From Betaproteobacteria bacterium SCN2 (GTDB lineage: Bacteria > Pseudomonadota > Gammaproteobacteria > Burkholderiales > Thiobacillaceae): DNA of 64,000 nucleotides. The notes beneath the pieces were generated by a model. That model ran no database searches and had not been told where the DNA came from. It saw only the letters and a program-made list of their open reading frames with translations. The position numbers were made by a program, and so were the translations under genes. Positions 36,900-46,115 of the stretch are shown in pieces (position 1 is the stretch's first letter; each line of letters starts with the position of its first letter). The DNA is taken from positions 124,001 through 188,000 of the forward strand of contig WBSG01000002.1 of assembly GCA_008923285.1 (NCBI GenBank). Direction: 5' to 3'.

Positions 36900-37965
36900 C
36901 CGCGAGACCGTGCGCGAGGCGCAATCTACGACCGGCGACCTGGCCGGCTTCGGCCGCGCGCTGCTTGCCCAGGCAGACACGCTCGATCTTTCTCGGATGC
37001 ACGCGCGCCGCTTCAACCTGCCCAACCTGACGATCGAGGCCTGGTTCAGCGACCCGGCCTATGCCGAGTTGTGTGCGGGCAACCTGGCAAACGGCTGCAG
37101 CCCTGAAGCGCAGGGGCAGCCTGACCTGACGCTCTATCTGCTCGACAGCGCATCCGCCGGCTGGCCGCCGCCGCCGCGCTGGATGCATGAGGTGTACGAC
37201 CGTCAGGCGGCCAATGCCGAACTCGGCCAGGCAGGGCTGCGCGGCGCCTACCTGCATGACCCGCGCGTGTGGCAGTTCTATTCCGAATCAGCACGCACCG
37301 GCATTCAACTCGTGCGCCGCCCGGGCGCGATGCCGGCGTGGGAATCGGGCGGGCCCTTGCGCGCCTTCCTGCACTGGGCCTACGCTGCCCAGCAGTGCCG
37401 CCTGTGCCACGCCGCGACGCTGGGTGTGGACGGGCAGGGCATTCTGCTGGTCGGCGCGGGCGGCTCGGGCAAGTCGGGCACCTGCCTCGCCGGCATCGCA
37501 AATGGCCTCGACACGGTGGGCGATGATTATTGCCTGGTCGGGCAGGACGAAGCGATGACTGCTTATCCGCTGTTCCGCATGCTCAAGCAGGACCCGGCAG
37601 GCGTTACGCGCGCGCTCGGCGAACAGGTCGGCAGCGGGTTTGGGACGCCCAACTGGCAGGGCAAATACGAGATCCACGCCAGCATGCTTGCACGCCAGCC
37701 CTTTGTGCCGCAGCTCGAGATTCGCGCCATCGTCGTGCCGCGCGTGGCGCATGCCGGCAGCAGCGCGTTCCGACCGATCCAGCCGGGGCTTGCCATGCGC
37801 AGCTTCGCGCCGTCGAGCGCCTTCCAGTTGCCCGACGGCGAGCACGAGGTCATCGCTTTCGCCGGCGTGCTGTGCCGGCGGCTGCCCTGTTTTGAACTGG
37901 AATTGTCGGTGGACGCGCGGGAAATCGCCGGCGAAATCCACGCCTTTTTGGAGAGACTCGACTAG
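36850..37965 (+). CDS. HPr kinase-related ATPase
   Basis: A 371-residue protein. The central P-loop ILLVGAGGSGKSGTCLAG lies near residue 200, followed by DTVGDDYCLV, the HprK-like second motif (the Asp-Asp pair). The N-terminal ~190 residues resemble the substrate or HprK-like N-domain of HprK-related kinases; the C-terminal part ends with RRLPCFELELSVDAREIA. No HPr or PTS gene is nearby, so the target is unknown. The start is uncertain: ATG at 36850 or 36853, overlapping the PqqD-like gene by ~50 bp, or a GTG at 36910 just after its stop. Confidence 0.75.
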   Translation: MMSTRILAGRPDAIRTDRETVREAQSTTGDLAGFGRALLAQADTLDLSRMHARRFNLPNLTIEAWFSDPAYAELCAGNLANGCSPEAQGQPDLTLYLLDSASAGWPPPPRWMHEVYDRQAANAELGQAGLRGAYLHDPRVWQFYSESARTGIQLVRRPGAMPAWESGGPLRAFLHWAYAAQQCRLCHAATLGVDGQGILLVGAGGSGKSGTCLAGIANGLDTVGDDYCLVGQDEAMTAYPLFRMLKQDPAGVTRALGEQVGSGFGTPNWQGKYEIHASMLARQPFVPQLEIRAIVVPRVAHAGSSAFRPIQPGLAMRSFAPSSAFQLPDGEHEVIAFAGVLCRRLPCFELELSVDAREIAGEIHAFLERLD

Positions 37966-38730
37966 ATGGATACTGCGACAGTCAGCATCATCATGCCGGT
38001 GCGCAACGGCGAAGCTTACATTGCTTCCGCGCTGCGCTCTCTCCTGCGCGAAAGCGGGATCGGTCTCGACATCATCGTCGTCGACGACGGCTCGACCGAC
38101 GGCACGGCGGAGATCGTGCGCGGCATCGCCGCCGCCCATCCCGGCGTGCGCATGGTCGGCGGCCCGCAGTCCGGCGTATCCGGCGCGCGCAACGCGGGGC
38201 TTGCGGCGGTGCCGAAGGAAGTGCCCTACATCAGCTTTCTCGATTGCGACGACCTCAGCGTACCGGGGCGCATCGCGCGCCAACTCGCCAGGCTGAAGGA
38301 AAGCCCGGATGCCGGCTATGTCATCGGCCTCATCCGCTTTTTCGAGGAAGCGGACGAACAGAGCGCGACTCCGCTGCCGGGCAGCCGGACGGTGACGGTG
38401 AGAGGCGTGCAACTGGCAGCGGCGCTGTTCGACCGCAGGGTGTTCGAACAGTTGGGCGGCTTCGACGAGGAGATGAACCACGGCGAGGATACCGATTTTT
38501 TCCTGCGCCTGCTGGAGGCAAAGATTCCCTACATTGCCGAGGACGAGCCCGCTGTTCTCTACCGGCGCCACACCGGCAACATGACCAACGACATCGCCCA
38601 GACCCGCCGCGGTTTCGTCGATGCGATCCGCAGATCGCTCGCGCGCCGACGCGCGAGCGGGGCAAACGCAGAACTGGGCGATCTGTTCAAGGCCCGCGGC
38701 AATGCAGAGGAGGCATTCAGGCATGGATAA
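37966..38730 (+). CDS. Family 2 glycosyltransferase
   Basis: A 254-residue GT-A enzyme. VSIIMPVRNGEAYI and IIVVDDGSTDGTAEIV are the N-terminal nucleotide-sugar motifs, and SFLDCDDLSV is the DxD metal site. HGEDTDFFLRL is the ED acceptor-site motif. There is no membrane segment. It starts directly at the HprK-like stop (zero spacing) and its end overlaps the next gene by eight bases. It probably adds a sugar in surface polysaccharide or glycoprotein synthesis; donor and acceptor are unknown. Confidence 0.88.
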   Translation: MDTATVSIIMPVRNGEAYIASALRSLLRESGIGLDIIVVDDGSTDGTAEIVRGIAAAHPGVRMVGGPQSGVSGARNAGLAAVPKEVPYISFLDCDDLSVPGRIARQLARLKESPDAGYVIGLIRFFEEADEQSATPLPGSRTVTVRGVQLAAALFDRRVFEQLGGFDEEMNHGEDTDFFLRLLEAKIPYIAEDEPAVLYRRHTGNMTNDIAQTRRGFVDAIRRSLARRRASGANAELGDLFKARGNAEEAFRHG

Positions 38731-39394
38731 GCGCTACAGCGTCGTGATCCCCGCCTACAACGCGGCGGACACCCTGGAAGATGCCCTGCGCTCGATTCTC
38801 GAACAGGACATCCCGCCGATAGAGATTATCGTGGTCGACGATGGTTCAACCGATGACACGGCTGCGATAGTCGGCGCATTCGGCGCGCCGGTCACGCTGC
38901 TCCAGCAGCCCAACCGGGGCTGCGGCGCGGCGACCAATGCCGGTATGGCGCGGGTTTCGTCGCCGCTGATGGCGTTCCTCGATGCCGACGATGCCTGGCT
39001 GCCGGGCAAGGCCGCGCTGCAGCTTGAGAGACTCGCGGCGGAGCCGGGCATTGCCGGCCTGTTCGGGCACGGACAGAACTTCAAGGGCAGCCTGGCCGCG
39101 CCGGAGCGCGGCGCCATCTATGGCATCTGGGGCCGCACCACCATGATGATGCGCACCGAAGCGGCGCGCCGGATCGGCGATGTCATCGACCCTGTCGGCG
39201 GGCGCGGCGAGCTGGTCGACTGGATTGCGCGCGGACGCGAGCTTGGCCTGCGCTTCGAGATGCTGCCCGAACTGCTGGCCATGCGCAGGATCCGGCCGGG
39301 CAGCCTGTCGTACGGGCCCGACCGCGAAAAGGACCTCGGCTATCTCGAGGTCGTCAAACGCGCGCTCGACCGCAAGCGCGGCAAGACCGGCTGA
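38723..39394 (+). CDS. Family 2 glycosyltransferase, second copy
   Basis: A 223-residue GT-A enzyme. YSVVIPAYNAADTLEDAL and IIVVDDGSTDDTAAIV are clear, with LAFLDADDAW-type FLDADDAWLPGKAA as the metal site. The third motif is reduced (WGRTTMMMRTEAARRIG), and the protein is short, so its acceptor domain is minimal. The ATG at 38723 lies inside the end of the previous gene; an upstream in-frame extension is that gene in another frame. The two GT2 proteins are only distantly alike. Confidence 0.85.
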   Translation: MDKRYSVVIPAYNAADTLEDALRSILEQDIPPIEIIVVDDGSTDDTAAIVGAFGAPVTLLQQPNRGCGAATNAGMARVSSPLMAFLDADDAWLPGKAALQLERLAAEPGIAGLFGHGQNFKGSLAAPERGAIYGIWGRTTMMMRTEAARRIGDVIDPVGGRGELVDWIARGRELGLRFEMLPELLAMRRIRPGSLSYGPDREKDLGYLEVVKRALDRKRGKTG

Positions 39395-39409
39395 AGCGGA
39401 GCCAGTCCG

Positions 39410-40849
39410 GTGAGGGACAGCCTGCAGCGCATTCTGATCCGGCGGATCTGGCCCAGGGGCGATCTCGACCTGCTGCTCGGCGCGGCCTTTCTCCCCGATG
39501 CGCAGGCCCTGAGCAGCTGGCAGGCGTGGAAGCGGCAACGCGACATCGAAGACGTTTCCTGGGAAGAGCACAAGCTGTTGGCGAGGATCGCGGGGCGCCT
39601 GGCCAGGATCGACCCGGACTGTCCCTATCGGCCGCGCCTTGAAGGACTTTCCAAGGCGCACTGGACTCAGTCCCAGCTCATGCTGCGTTCCGGTGCCGAT
39701 GCGCTGGATAGCCTGATCGGCAAGGGCATCCCGGTCATGCTGCTCAAGGGCGGCGCGCTGCATGCCGCTGGCCTGACCCGCGGGCCGCGCATCACCAGCG
39801 ACCTCGACATCCTCGTGCGGCGAGCGGATTTTCCGCGCGCGATGGAGTGCCTGTACGCCGCGGGCTGGACCACCAAGTACTCGCTCGAATTCATGCGCAT
39901 CAGCTGGCGCTTCAGCCATGGCGCCAACCTGCGGCGCAGGCCGCACGGCGACATTGATGTGCACCACCAGCCGGTGCATGGCGCGATGATGGCGGACGAG
40001 GTGCTCGACGCCCTGTGGGCGAGGGCGCGGCCCGCCGACTTTCACGGCCGCCCGGTCATGATCCCGTCGCTGGAAGACATGCTGGTGTTCGCCGCCGAGC
40101 ATGCCGTGCATGCCTATGCCGACAAGGAACCGGCCGCTTCCTGGGTGTTCGACCTTGCGCTTCTGGCCGGCTGCCGGGAGGTGGATGGGCAGAAGGTGGC
40201 CGCGATCGCCCGGCCCCTCGGCGCCGGCCCCGACGTCGTGGCAACGCTTTCATATCTGGCCGGCCTGGACGGCAATCCGCGCGCCGCAGAGATCGCCGCC
40301 ACGGTGCGCAGCAGTGCCGGGGGCGCGCAGGCCTGGCTGCGCTACCTGTTGAGATCCATGAGGCGCCCTCACGGAAAGCTGTTGCGGCGGCTTGCGCGTC
40401 GCGTTTCGGCTGCTTACGGCTTTGAATACGTCAGCGAGGTCGTGCCGCGGTTGCGTCCGGCCTTGCGTCCGCTGCGCGCGGCGCATGAGATTCCGCTCGC
40501 AGGCACCAATGGCGAAGCGCATCTGCGCCACGACCTCGATATTCCGCTATCGGCCTCGACGAGCAAACGACTGGTGCTCGAAATGGCATTCGAACCGGCT
40601 GCAAGGAGCCTGTATCAGTTCGACGTATCGGCCGAAGGCATGCCAGTGGGGCGCCTGTTCGCGCGCGTCGGCGCCGCGAATCCAATCACGAAAAACATCT
40701 GCGTGGCGATCCCGACCCGAGGCGCCGTGCCCAGGCAGCTGTCCATCCAGTCGCTCGCCCGGACCAGCCTGGCGCTGAATGCCACGGTGACGGAAGTGGA
40801 GAAGACGCGGCCAGTTCCGTTCCGGATCGTTCGTCTGTCCTGGGACTGA
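39410..40849 (+). CDS. PF14907-type nucleotidyltransferase family protein
   Basis: A 479-residue protein with a GTG start behind AGCGGAG. The core VMLLKGGALHAAGLTRGP and RITSDLDILVRRADFPRA has the GG and DxD nucleotidyltransferase motif (Asp-Leu-Asp). HGDIDVHHQPVHG follows. This uncharacterised family is repeatedly found with PqqD-like and HprK-like genes and glycosyltransferases, as in this operon. A C-terminal ~120-residue beta-rich part is extra. The substrate is unknown. It ends the plus-strand operon; a GT4 gene converges on it. Confidence 0.8.
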   Translation: MRDSLQRILIRRIWPRGDLDLLLGAAFLPDAQALSSWQAWKRQRDIEDVSWEEHKLLARIAGRLARIDPDCPYRPRLEGLSKAHWTQSQLMLRSGADALDSLIGKGIPVMLLKGGALHAAGLTRGPRITSDLDILVRRADFPRAMECLYAAGWTTKYSLEFMRISWRFSHGANLRRRPHGDIDVHHQPVHGAMMADEVLDALWARARPADFHGRPVMIPSLEDMLVFAAEHAVHAYADKEPAASWVFDLALLAGCREVDGQKVAAIARPLGAGPDVVATLSYLAGLDGNPRAAEIAATVRSSAGGAQAWLRYLLRSMRRPHGKLLRRLARRVSAAYGFEYVSEVVPRLRPALRPLRAAHEIPLAGTNGEAHLRHDLDIPLSASTSKRLVLEMAFEPAARSLYQFDVSAEGMPVGRLFARVGAANPITKNICVAIPTRGAVPRQLSIQSLARTSLALNATVTEVEKTRPVPFRIVRLSWD

Positions 40850-40887
40850 GGCCTGCGGTTGCAGGCTGCAACCCAGGCTGTGGCGCT

Positions 40888-41976
40888 TCAGGCGGCGCTG
40901 CCGAGCAAATGCTCGACGAACTTGCCGATGCCATGCCGTGATGGCCAGGCGCGGCTGGTCGTGAAGGCCGACTGCGCCAATTCCGGGTAGCGATTCCTGG
41001 CGGTACAGATGGCCTGGAAAATCGAGTTCGTGCTGCGGTTCGCAAAAGCCACGCCGGCGCCGCTCTCCTGCACCAGGCGCATGGAGGCGGTGGCCGAGGG
41101 GACCACGACCGGCACGCCGCAGGCAAGCGCCTCGGCGGCGATGCCGGAAAGCCTGAAATGGTATCGCACCGGGTCGTAGGGCGTGACGACCAGATCGCAG
41201 CGGGCAATTTCCCGTGCAAAATCGTCGAGGTAGCCGAGGGTGGTGAGGTTGGTCCTGCTGCCGATGTCGGGAGCCCCCTTGCTGTCATGCAGCACCACCT
41301 CATAGCCGGCATCCAGCAATTTTGCGATCAGGGGCCCGAGGATGTCGATGCCCTTTTCGCGGCGCTGCTGGCCGAAAAATCCGATTTTCCGCATGCGTGT
41401 CTTCGGCTTCGCGGGAGGCAGGCCATCGTGCGCGATCGGTGCATAGCCGATGGAAATCCCGGGAGCGATCCGGGCATAAAGAGCTTGCAGCGCGGGCGTG
41501 GTTGCACTCAGTTTCGGGCTCAGGCCGGCTTCGCGGCATTTGTCGAAAACAAGCGTCCACCATTTCCTGCCGCTGGGCAGCAGATAGCCGGGCTCGTGGT
41601 GTATGCAGCCGGCAACCGGGACGGCAGGGTCGGCCTCGGCGCATGCCAGAAGATGGGCGGGGAACAGCGTGGGCCACAGCCAGAGATCGGCAGCCCCGGC
41701 CTGCTTGAGTACCCTGCCCGCGGAACTGGCGGCATCCAGCAAAAAAGATTGTTCGCGCTGCGGGTCGTCCAGCGTGGCATACGGGCTGACGTCGAAGAGC
41801 GGCATCACCGGGCCGTAAGCGGCAAAGGCCTGCGCGGCGGTTTCGGTCACCTCGCTGCTGCAATAAAGGCGCACTTCGTGGCCGCGTTCGGCCAGTTCCC
41901 TGGCGATGAGCGAATCCCACTCGACGTGGTGGCCGCCAATGCGAATGTAGCCGGGATCGAACAGGTGGATGCGCAT
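40888..41976 (-). CDS. Family 4 (GT-B) glycosyltransferase
   Basis: A 362-residue protein starting MRIHLFDPGYIRIGGHHVEW. The C-terminal Rossmann half carries KIGFFGQQRREKGIDILG, then YDPVRYHFRLSGIAAEALACGVPVVVPS, the E-x7-E-like donor site of GT4 enzymes. I use the ATG at 41976; a longer frame to 42048 lacks similarity and ribosome-binding site. It converges with the nucleotidyltransferase gene and probably belongs to the same glycan locus. Confidence 0.85.
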   Translation of the reverse strand: MRIHLFDPGYIRIGGHHVEWDSLIARELAERGHEVRLYCSSEVTETAAQAFAAYGPVMPLFDVSPYATLDDPQREQSFLLDAASSAGRVLKQAGAADLWLWPTLFPAHLLACAEADPAVPVAGCIHHEPGYLLPSGRKWWTLVFDKCREAGLSPKLSATTPALQALYARIAPGISIGYAPIAHDGLPPAKPKTRMRKIGFFGQQRREKGIDILGPLIAKLLDAGYEVVLHDSKGAPDIGSRTNLTTLGYLDDFAREIARCDLVVTPYDPVRYHFRLSGIAAEALACGVPVVVPSATASMRLVQESGAGVAFANRSTNSIFQAICTARNRYPELAQSAFTTSRAWPSRHGIGKFVEHLLGSAA

Positions 41977-42095
41977 GTATCCGGTGTTGAGGAATTTGGC
42001 CGAAAACCGCATTCTATCGCCAGCCGCTGTTTCATCGGGCCTGTTCAACTGACGGCGCAGCGGCTAAAGTGATTGAATAAGGAAGGTGGTTTGCC

Positions 42096-42650
42096 ATGAA
42101 AAAAGTCCTGCTGTTGTGCCTTGCCGCCATGCTGTGGAGCTGCGATACGCCGCGCAGCTATGGCCCGGAAACGCCATACTATCGATTCCCTGCAGACAGC
42201 CGCCTGGTGCTCAATCGCGCCGTCGAGATTCCCGCCGACTGGGCCACGCTGCGCCTGCAGGCCGGCAAGCCGGTGCCTTTCGGCCACGTGAGCGAATATG
42301 CGCCGCACTGCATTCTCGAGATCGATAGCGTGCGCCCGGAGCCGCAGCGCGTCGAGCCAGACAGCTTTGCCATCGTCAAGGTGGAGCGCAGCATGAGCAC
42401 GCTGGCGGTGGGGGCCGGATTCCTTTTCTTCGTCAACAGCGCCTGGGCCAACAGCGACCGGCCCGGCCAGATGTTCTACAAGACCGTGTTCTGGCTGAAG
42501 TCCGAGCGGCAGCCAGGGGTGAAATGGCTGACCTGCCAGAGCGACCAGTATGCCGCTGGGGTGGGCATTCCACGCCATCTGACTGTGGGCGAAATTCGTC
42601 AGGCGCTGGGCGACATCTTCACCCTCGAATTGCCTGCCGCGCAGAATTAG
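42096..42650 (+). CDS. Hypothetical lipoprotein
   Basis: A 184-residue protein with a signal peptide MKKVLLLCLAAMLWSC whose Cys16 fits a lipobox. The mature part has alternating strands (ADSRLVLNRAVEIPADWATL, HCILEIDSVRPEPQRVEPDS and KWLTCQSDQYAAG) and two further cysteines. I do not recognise a family. It converges with glcB. Confidence 0.7.
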   Translation: MKKVLLLCLAAMLWSCDTPRSYGPETPYYRFPADSRLVLNRAVEIPADWATLRLQAGKPVPFGHVSEYAPHCILEIDSVRPEPQRVEPDSFAIVKVERSMSTLAVGAGFLFFVNSAWANSDRPGQMFYKTVFWLKSERQPGVKWLTCQSDQYAAGVGIPRHLTVGEIRQALGDIFTLELPAAQN

Positions 42651-42702
42651 TTTCCCGCTGCGCTGCAGGGCTCATTCGCCGCGCCGAGCTTGATTTGCGC
42701 GG

Positions 42703-44880
42703 CTATTCACCGCGCAGCGCCGCCTTGAACTCGCGCCGGCGCCGGTGCAGGGTGGGCTCGGTGTAGCCGTTGGGCACGCGCCGGCCATGGAAGATCATGT
42801 CCTGCGCGGCCTGGAAGGCGAGGCTGATGTAGTGCGGCCCCATGTTGATGTAGTTGCGGTCGCCGGCGTTCTGCTGGTCGACCAGCCGGGCCATGCGCTT
42901 CAGCGTTTCCATGACCTGGCCTTCGCTGATGATGCCGTGGTGCAGCCAGTTGGCGACATGCTGGCTGGAGATGCGCAGGGTGGCGCGATCTTCCATGAGG
43001 CCGACATTGTGGATGTCGGGCACCTTGGACGCGCCCATGCCCTGGTCGATCCAGCGCACCACATAGCCGAGCAGCCCCTGGATGTTGTTGTCGAGTTCCT
43101 GCTGAACCTCTTCGGCCGTCCAGCCCGCCATTTCCACCACCGGTATCCTCAGCAGGTCGTCGAGCGAGGCGCGCGTGCGCGACTTCAGGGTTTGCTGGCG
43201 CGCGAACACGTCGATGCGGTGGTAATGGATGGCGTGCAGGGTGGCGGCGGTGGGCGAGGGCACCCAGGCGGTGTTGGCGCCGGCTTCCGGGTGCGCCTGC
43301 TTGCTTGCCATCATGCCGGCCATGAGGTCGGGCATGGTCCACATGCCCTTGCCGATCTGCGCGCGGCCCGAGAGTCCGCAAGCCAGGCCGATGTCCACGT
43401 TCCAGTCCTCATAGGCGCGTAGCCAGGCCGAGGTCTTCATGTCGCCCTTGCGCAGCACGGGGCCGGCTTCCATGGAAGTGTGGATCTCGTCGCCGGTGCG
43501 GTCGAGAAAGCCGGTGTTGATGAAGATCAGCCGTTCGCGCCCGGCGCGGATGCATTCCTTGAGGTTGAGGGTAGTGCGGCGCTCCTCGTCCATGACGCCG
43601 ATCTTGAGCGTATTCTTCGGCAGCGCGAGCACGTCCTCGATGCGACCGAACAATTCCACGCTGAAAGCGACTTCGGCAGGACCATGCTGCTTGGGTTTGA
43701 CGATGTAGACGCTGCCGGTGCGGCTGTTCTTCAGCGGGCTTGTGCCCTTGAGGTCGTGCAGCGCGCAGTAGCTGGTGACGAAGCCGTCGAGCAGGCCCTC
43801 GAACACCTCGTTGCCGTGTTCGTCAAGCACGGCGTCGGTGGTCATGAGGTGGCCGACGTTGCGCACCAGCATCAGGCTGCGCCCGGGAATCTCGAAGTAC
43901 TGGCCTTCGGGGGAGAGATAGCGGCGGTCCGGGTTGAGCGCACGGCTCAGGGTCTTGCCGGCTTTCTCGAAGCTGCTGGTGAGGTCGCCCTTCATCAGCC
44001 CCAGCCAGTTGCGGTAGACGCGTACCTTGTCCGCGGCGTCGACGGCGGCCACCGAATCCTCGCAGTCCATGATGGTGGAGATGGCGGCTTCGAGGTAGAT
44101 GTCGCGGATGCCGGTGGGATGCAGCTCGTGGATGGGGTGGTCGGTGTCGAAGCGGATTTCCAGGTGCAGGCCGTGGTGCACCAGCAGCAAGGCCGTGATG
44201 CGGCCAGCCTTTTCCTGGTAACCGCGAAAATGGGCGGGGTCCTTGAGGCCGACGCGCGCGCCGCTGGACAGCGTGACCGTGAGCGTGCCGTCCTTGACGG
44301 CGTAGGCGATGGCGTCGATATAGCTGCCTTCCCTGAGCGGCACGGCCTCGTCGAGCAAGGCCTTGGCGGTGGCGATGACCCGGGCGCCGCGCACCGGATT
44401 GAAAGCGCCCTTGCGCTCGGCGCCGTCCTCCTCGGACAGCGCGTCGGTGCCGTAGAGCGCATCGAACAGGCTGCCCCAGCGCGCGTTGGCGGCATTCAGC
44501 GCATAGCGCGCATTATTCACCGGCACCACCAGTTGCGGGCCGGCGATGCGCGCGATTTCGTCATCGACGTTTGCGGTGCTGATGCAGAAATCCTCGCCTT
44601 CCGGCAAAAGATAGCCAATGTCGTAGAGGTACTGCTTGTAGGCTGCGGCATCGTGCGGCCTGCCTTTGCGCTCCAGGTGCCAGGCGTCGATCCTGGCCTG
44701 CAGTTCGTCGCGCTTGGCGAGCAGGGCGCGGTTTTTCGGAGTCAGCTCGCGCACGATGTCGGCAAAGCCGAGCCAGGCGCGCTCGGCCGGGATGCCGGTG
44801 CCGGGCGCGATCTCATCGCGTACCAGGTCGTAGAGCGGTCTGGCGATCTGCAGCCCCGCTACTTGGATGCGTGTGTTCAT
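42703..44880 (-). CDS. glcB: Malate synthase G
   Basis: A 725-residue cytoplasmic enzyme that condenses glyoxylate and acetyl-CoA to malate. Length matches the G isoform (Escherichia coli 723). Diagnostic stretches are [74 protein letters not shown], and [14 protein letters not shown]. It is the last of a run of minus-strand genes (TRAP transporter, tartronate semialdehyde reductase, hydroxyacid dehydrogenase) and probably the sink for glyoxylate made from the imported substrate. Spacing to the previous gene is 92 bp. Confidence 0.97.
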   Translation of the reverse strand: MNTRIQVAGLQIARPLYDLVRDEIAPGTGIPAERAWLGFADIVRELTPKNRALLAKRDELQARIDAWHLERKGRPHDAAAYKQYLYDIGYLLPEGEDFCISTANVDDEIARIAGPQLVVPVNNARYALNAANARWGSLFDALYGTDALSEEDGAERKGAFNPVRGARVIATAKALLDEAVPLREGSYIDAIAYAVKDGTLTVTLSSGARVGLKDPAHFRGYQEKAGRITALLLVHHGLHLEIRFDTDHPIHELHPTGIRDIYLEAAISTIMDCEDSVAAVDAADKVRVYRNWLGLMKGDLTSSFEKAGKTLSRALNPDRRYLSPEGQYFEIPGRSLMLVRNVGHLMTTDAVLDEHGNEVFEGLLDGFVTSYCALHDLKGTSPLKNSRTGSVYIVKPKQHGPAEVAFSVELFGRIEDVLALPKNTLKIGVMDEERRTTLNLKECIRAGRERLIFINTGFLDRTGDEIHTSMEAGPVLRKGDMKTSAWLRAYEDWNVDIGLACGLSGRAQIGKGMWTMPDLMAGMMASKQAHPEAGANTAWVPSPTAATLHAIHYHRIDVFARQQTLKSRTRASLDDLLRIPVVEMAGWTAEEVQQELDNNIQGLLGYVVRWIDQGMGASKVPDIHNVGLMEDRATLRISSQHVANWLHHGIISEGQVMETLKRMARLVDQQNAGDRNYINMGPHYISLAFQAAQDMIFHGRRVPNGYTEPTLHRRRREFKAALRGE

Positions 44881-44972
44881 GTGGATATCGCCTCCATGAG
44901 GAATTCATTCTTATCCTAGCTGGCGCCCGGGCATTTGCCAGCCTGCGGCATGGCTGCCCTGTGCGCGGGCGC

Positions 44973-45923
44973 TCAGACGACGACGTTGCGCGGCGCGCCG
45001 GCAGCGAAAGCCTCGATGTTGTCGACCAACTGGTCGGCCATGATCTGCATGGCGTCGCGGCTGCCCCAGGCCACGTGCGGGGTAAGGATGAAATTGGGCA
45101 GGTCCAGCTCCAGCAGGGGGTTACCCTCGCGCGGCGGCTCCACCGACAGCACGTCGAAGCCGGCGCCGGCGATGCGTTTTGACTTGAGCGCCTCGACCAG
45201 CGCGGCCTCGTCCACCAGATTGCCGCGCGCGGTGTTGATGAGCAGGCTGGTGGGTTTCATCAGACCGAACTCGCGCGTGGAGATCATGTGCCGGGTTTCC
45301 GGGGTAAGCGGGGTGTGCAGCGAGATCACGTCGGCTTCTCTGAGCACGCTATCGAACGCTGTGTAGCCGTCGCGCACGGTCGCAGTATTCTTGTGCTCGG
45401 CGACCAGCACCTTCATGCCGAAGGCCTCGGCGATCCTGCGCACGCTCTGGCCGAGCACACCCTGGCCGATGAGCCCCAGCGTAGTGCCATGGATGTCGCT
45501 GATCGAACGCGTGAACAGGCAGAACTGGTCGGCCTGCTGCCACAGCCCGGCCTTGACGTCCTCGCGCCAGCCTAGGAGGTTGCGGCGCAGCGCCAGGACC
45601 AGCATGAATACGTGCTCGGGCAGGGTATGCATGGCATAGCCGCGGATGTTGGAGACGGCGATGCCGTTCGCCTTGCAATACGCGAGATCGACGTTGTCGG
45701 TGCCGGTCGCGCACACTGCGACCATTTTCACGCTCGGCGCCTGCTTCAGGATGTCCGCGGACAGCCTGACCTTGTTGCTGATGACAATGCTGGCGTTCTG
45801 GATGCGCGCAAGGGTTTCGTCCGGCGCGGTCTTGTCATGATCGATCCACTCGTGGTCGAAAGCGGGCGCGCGGATGTCTGCGATGATGCTCTTGCGGTCG
45901 AGAAAGACGATTTTGTGTTTCAT
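44973..45923 (-). CDS. D-2-hydroxyacid dehydrogenase, glycerate/hydroxypyruvate type
   Basis: A 316-residue NAD(P)-dependent dehydrogenase. The cofactor site is LGLIGQGVLGQSVRRIAEAF. The catalytic residues are the Arg in LLINTARGNLVDE, the Glu in DVLSVEPPREGNPLL, and the His in LTPHVAWGS. The family includes hydroxypyruvate reductase (HprA), and the neighbourhood (malate synthase, tartronate semialdehyde reductase) supports a role in glyoxylate/hydroxypyruvate conversion. A different 2-keto acid cannot be excluded. Confidence 0.9.
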   Translation of the reverse strand: MKHKIVFLDRKSIIADIRAPAFDHEWIDHDKTAPDETLARIQNASIVISNKVRLSADILKQAPSVKMVAVCATGTDNVDLAYCKANGIAVSNIRGYAMHTLPEHVFMLVLALRRNLLGWREDVKAGLWQQADQFCLFTRSISDIHGTTLGLIGQGVLGQSVRRIAEAFGMKVLVAEHKNTATVRDGYTAFDSVLREADVISLHTPLTPETRHMISTREFGLMKPTSLLINTARGNLVDEAALVEALKSKRIAGAGFDVLSVEPPREGNPLLELDLPNFILTPHVAWGSRDAMQIMADQLVDNIEAFAAGAPRNVVV

Positions 45924-45940
45924 GCGTAATCCCTTTTTGC

Positions 45941-46099
45941 CGCAGAGTTCGCGGAGGACGCGGAGTAAAGCTATTCACACAGAGGGAGCAGAGGTAACTG
46001 AGGAAATCAATAATGAATCCTGGTTTCTTCCGGGCTTTCCTCTGCTTTCTCTGTTGCCTCTGTGTTTGAGCCTTTCATGGCTTCGCGTCCTCCGCGGTT
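45941..46099. repeat. Nested inverted repeat D between garR and the dehydrogenase gene
   Basis: Outer arms: CGCGGAGGACGCGGAG (45950-45965) and CTTCGCGTCCTCCGCGG (46081-46097). Inner arms: CACAGAGGGAGCAGAGGTAA (45978 on) and CTCTGCTTTCTCTGTTGCCT (46040-46059) with CTGTG after it. The order of arms and the style (GCAGAG, AAAGC, CAGAGG, GAGGAAA) recall copies A-C. It separates two minus-strand genes and could terminate or process their transcript. Confidence 0.8.
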
Positions 46100-46115
46100 A
46101 AATCATTTTCCTGCC

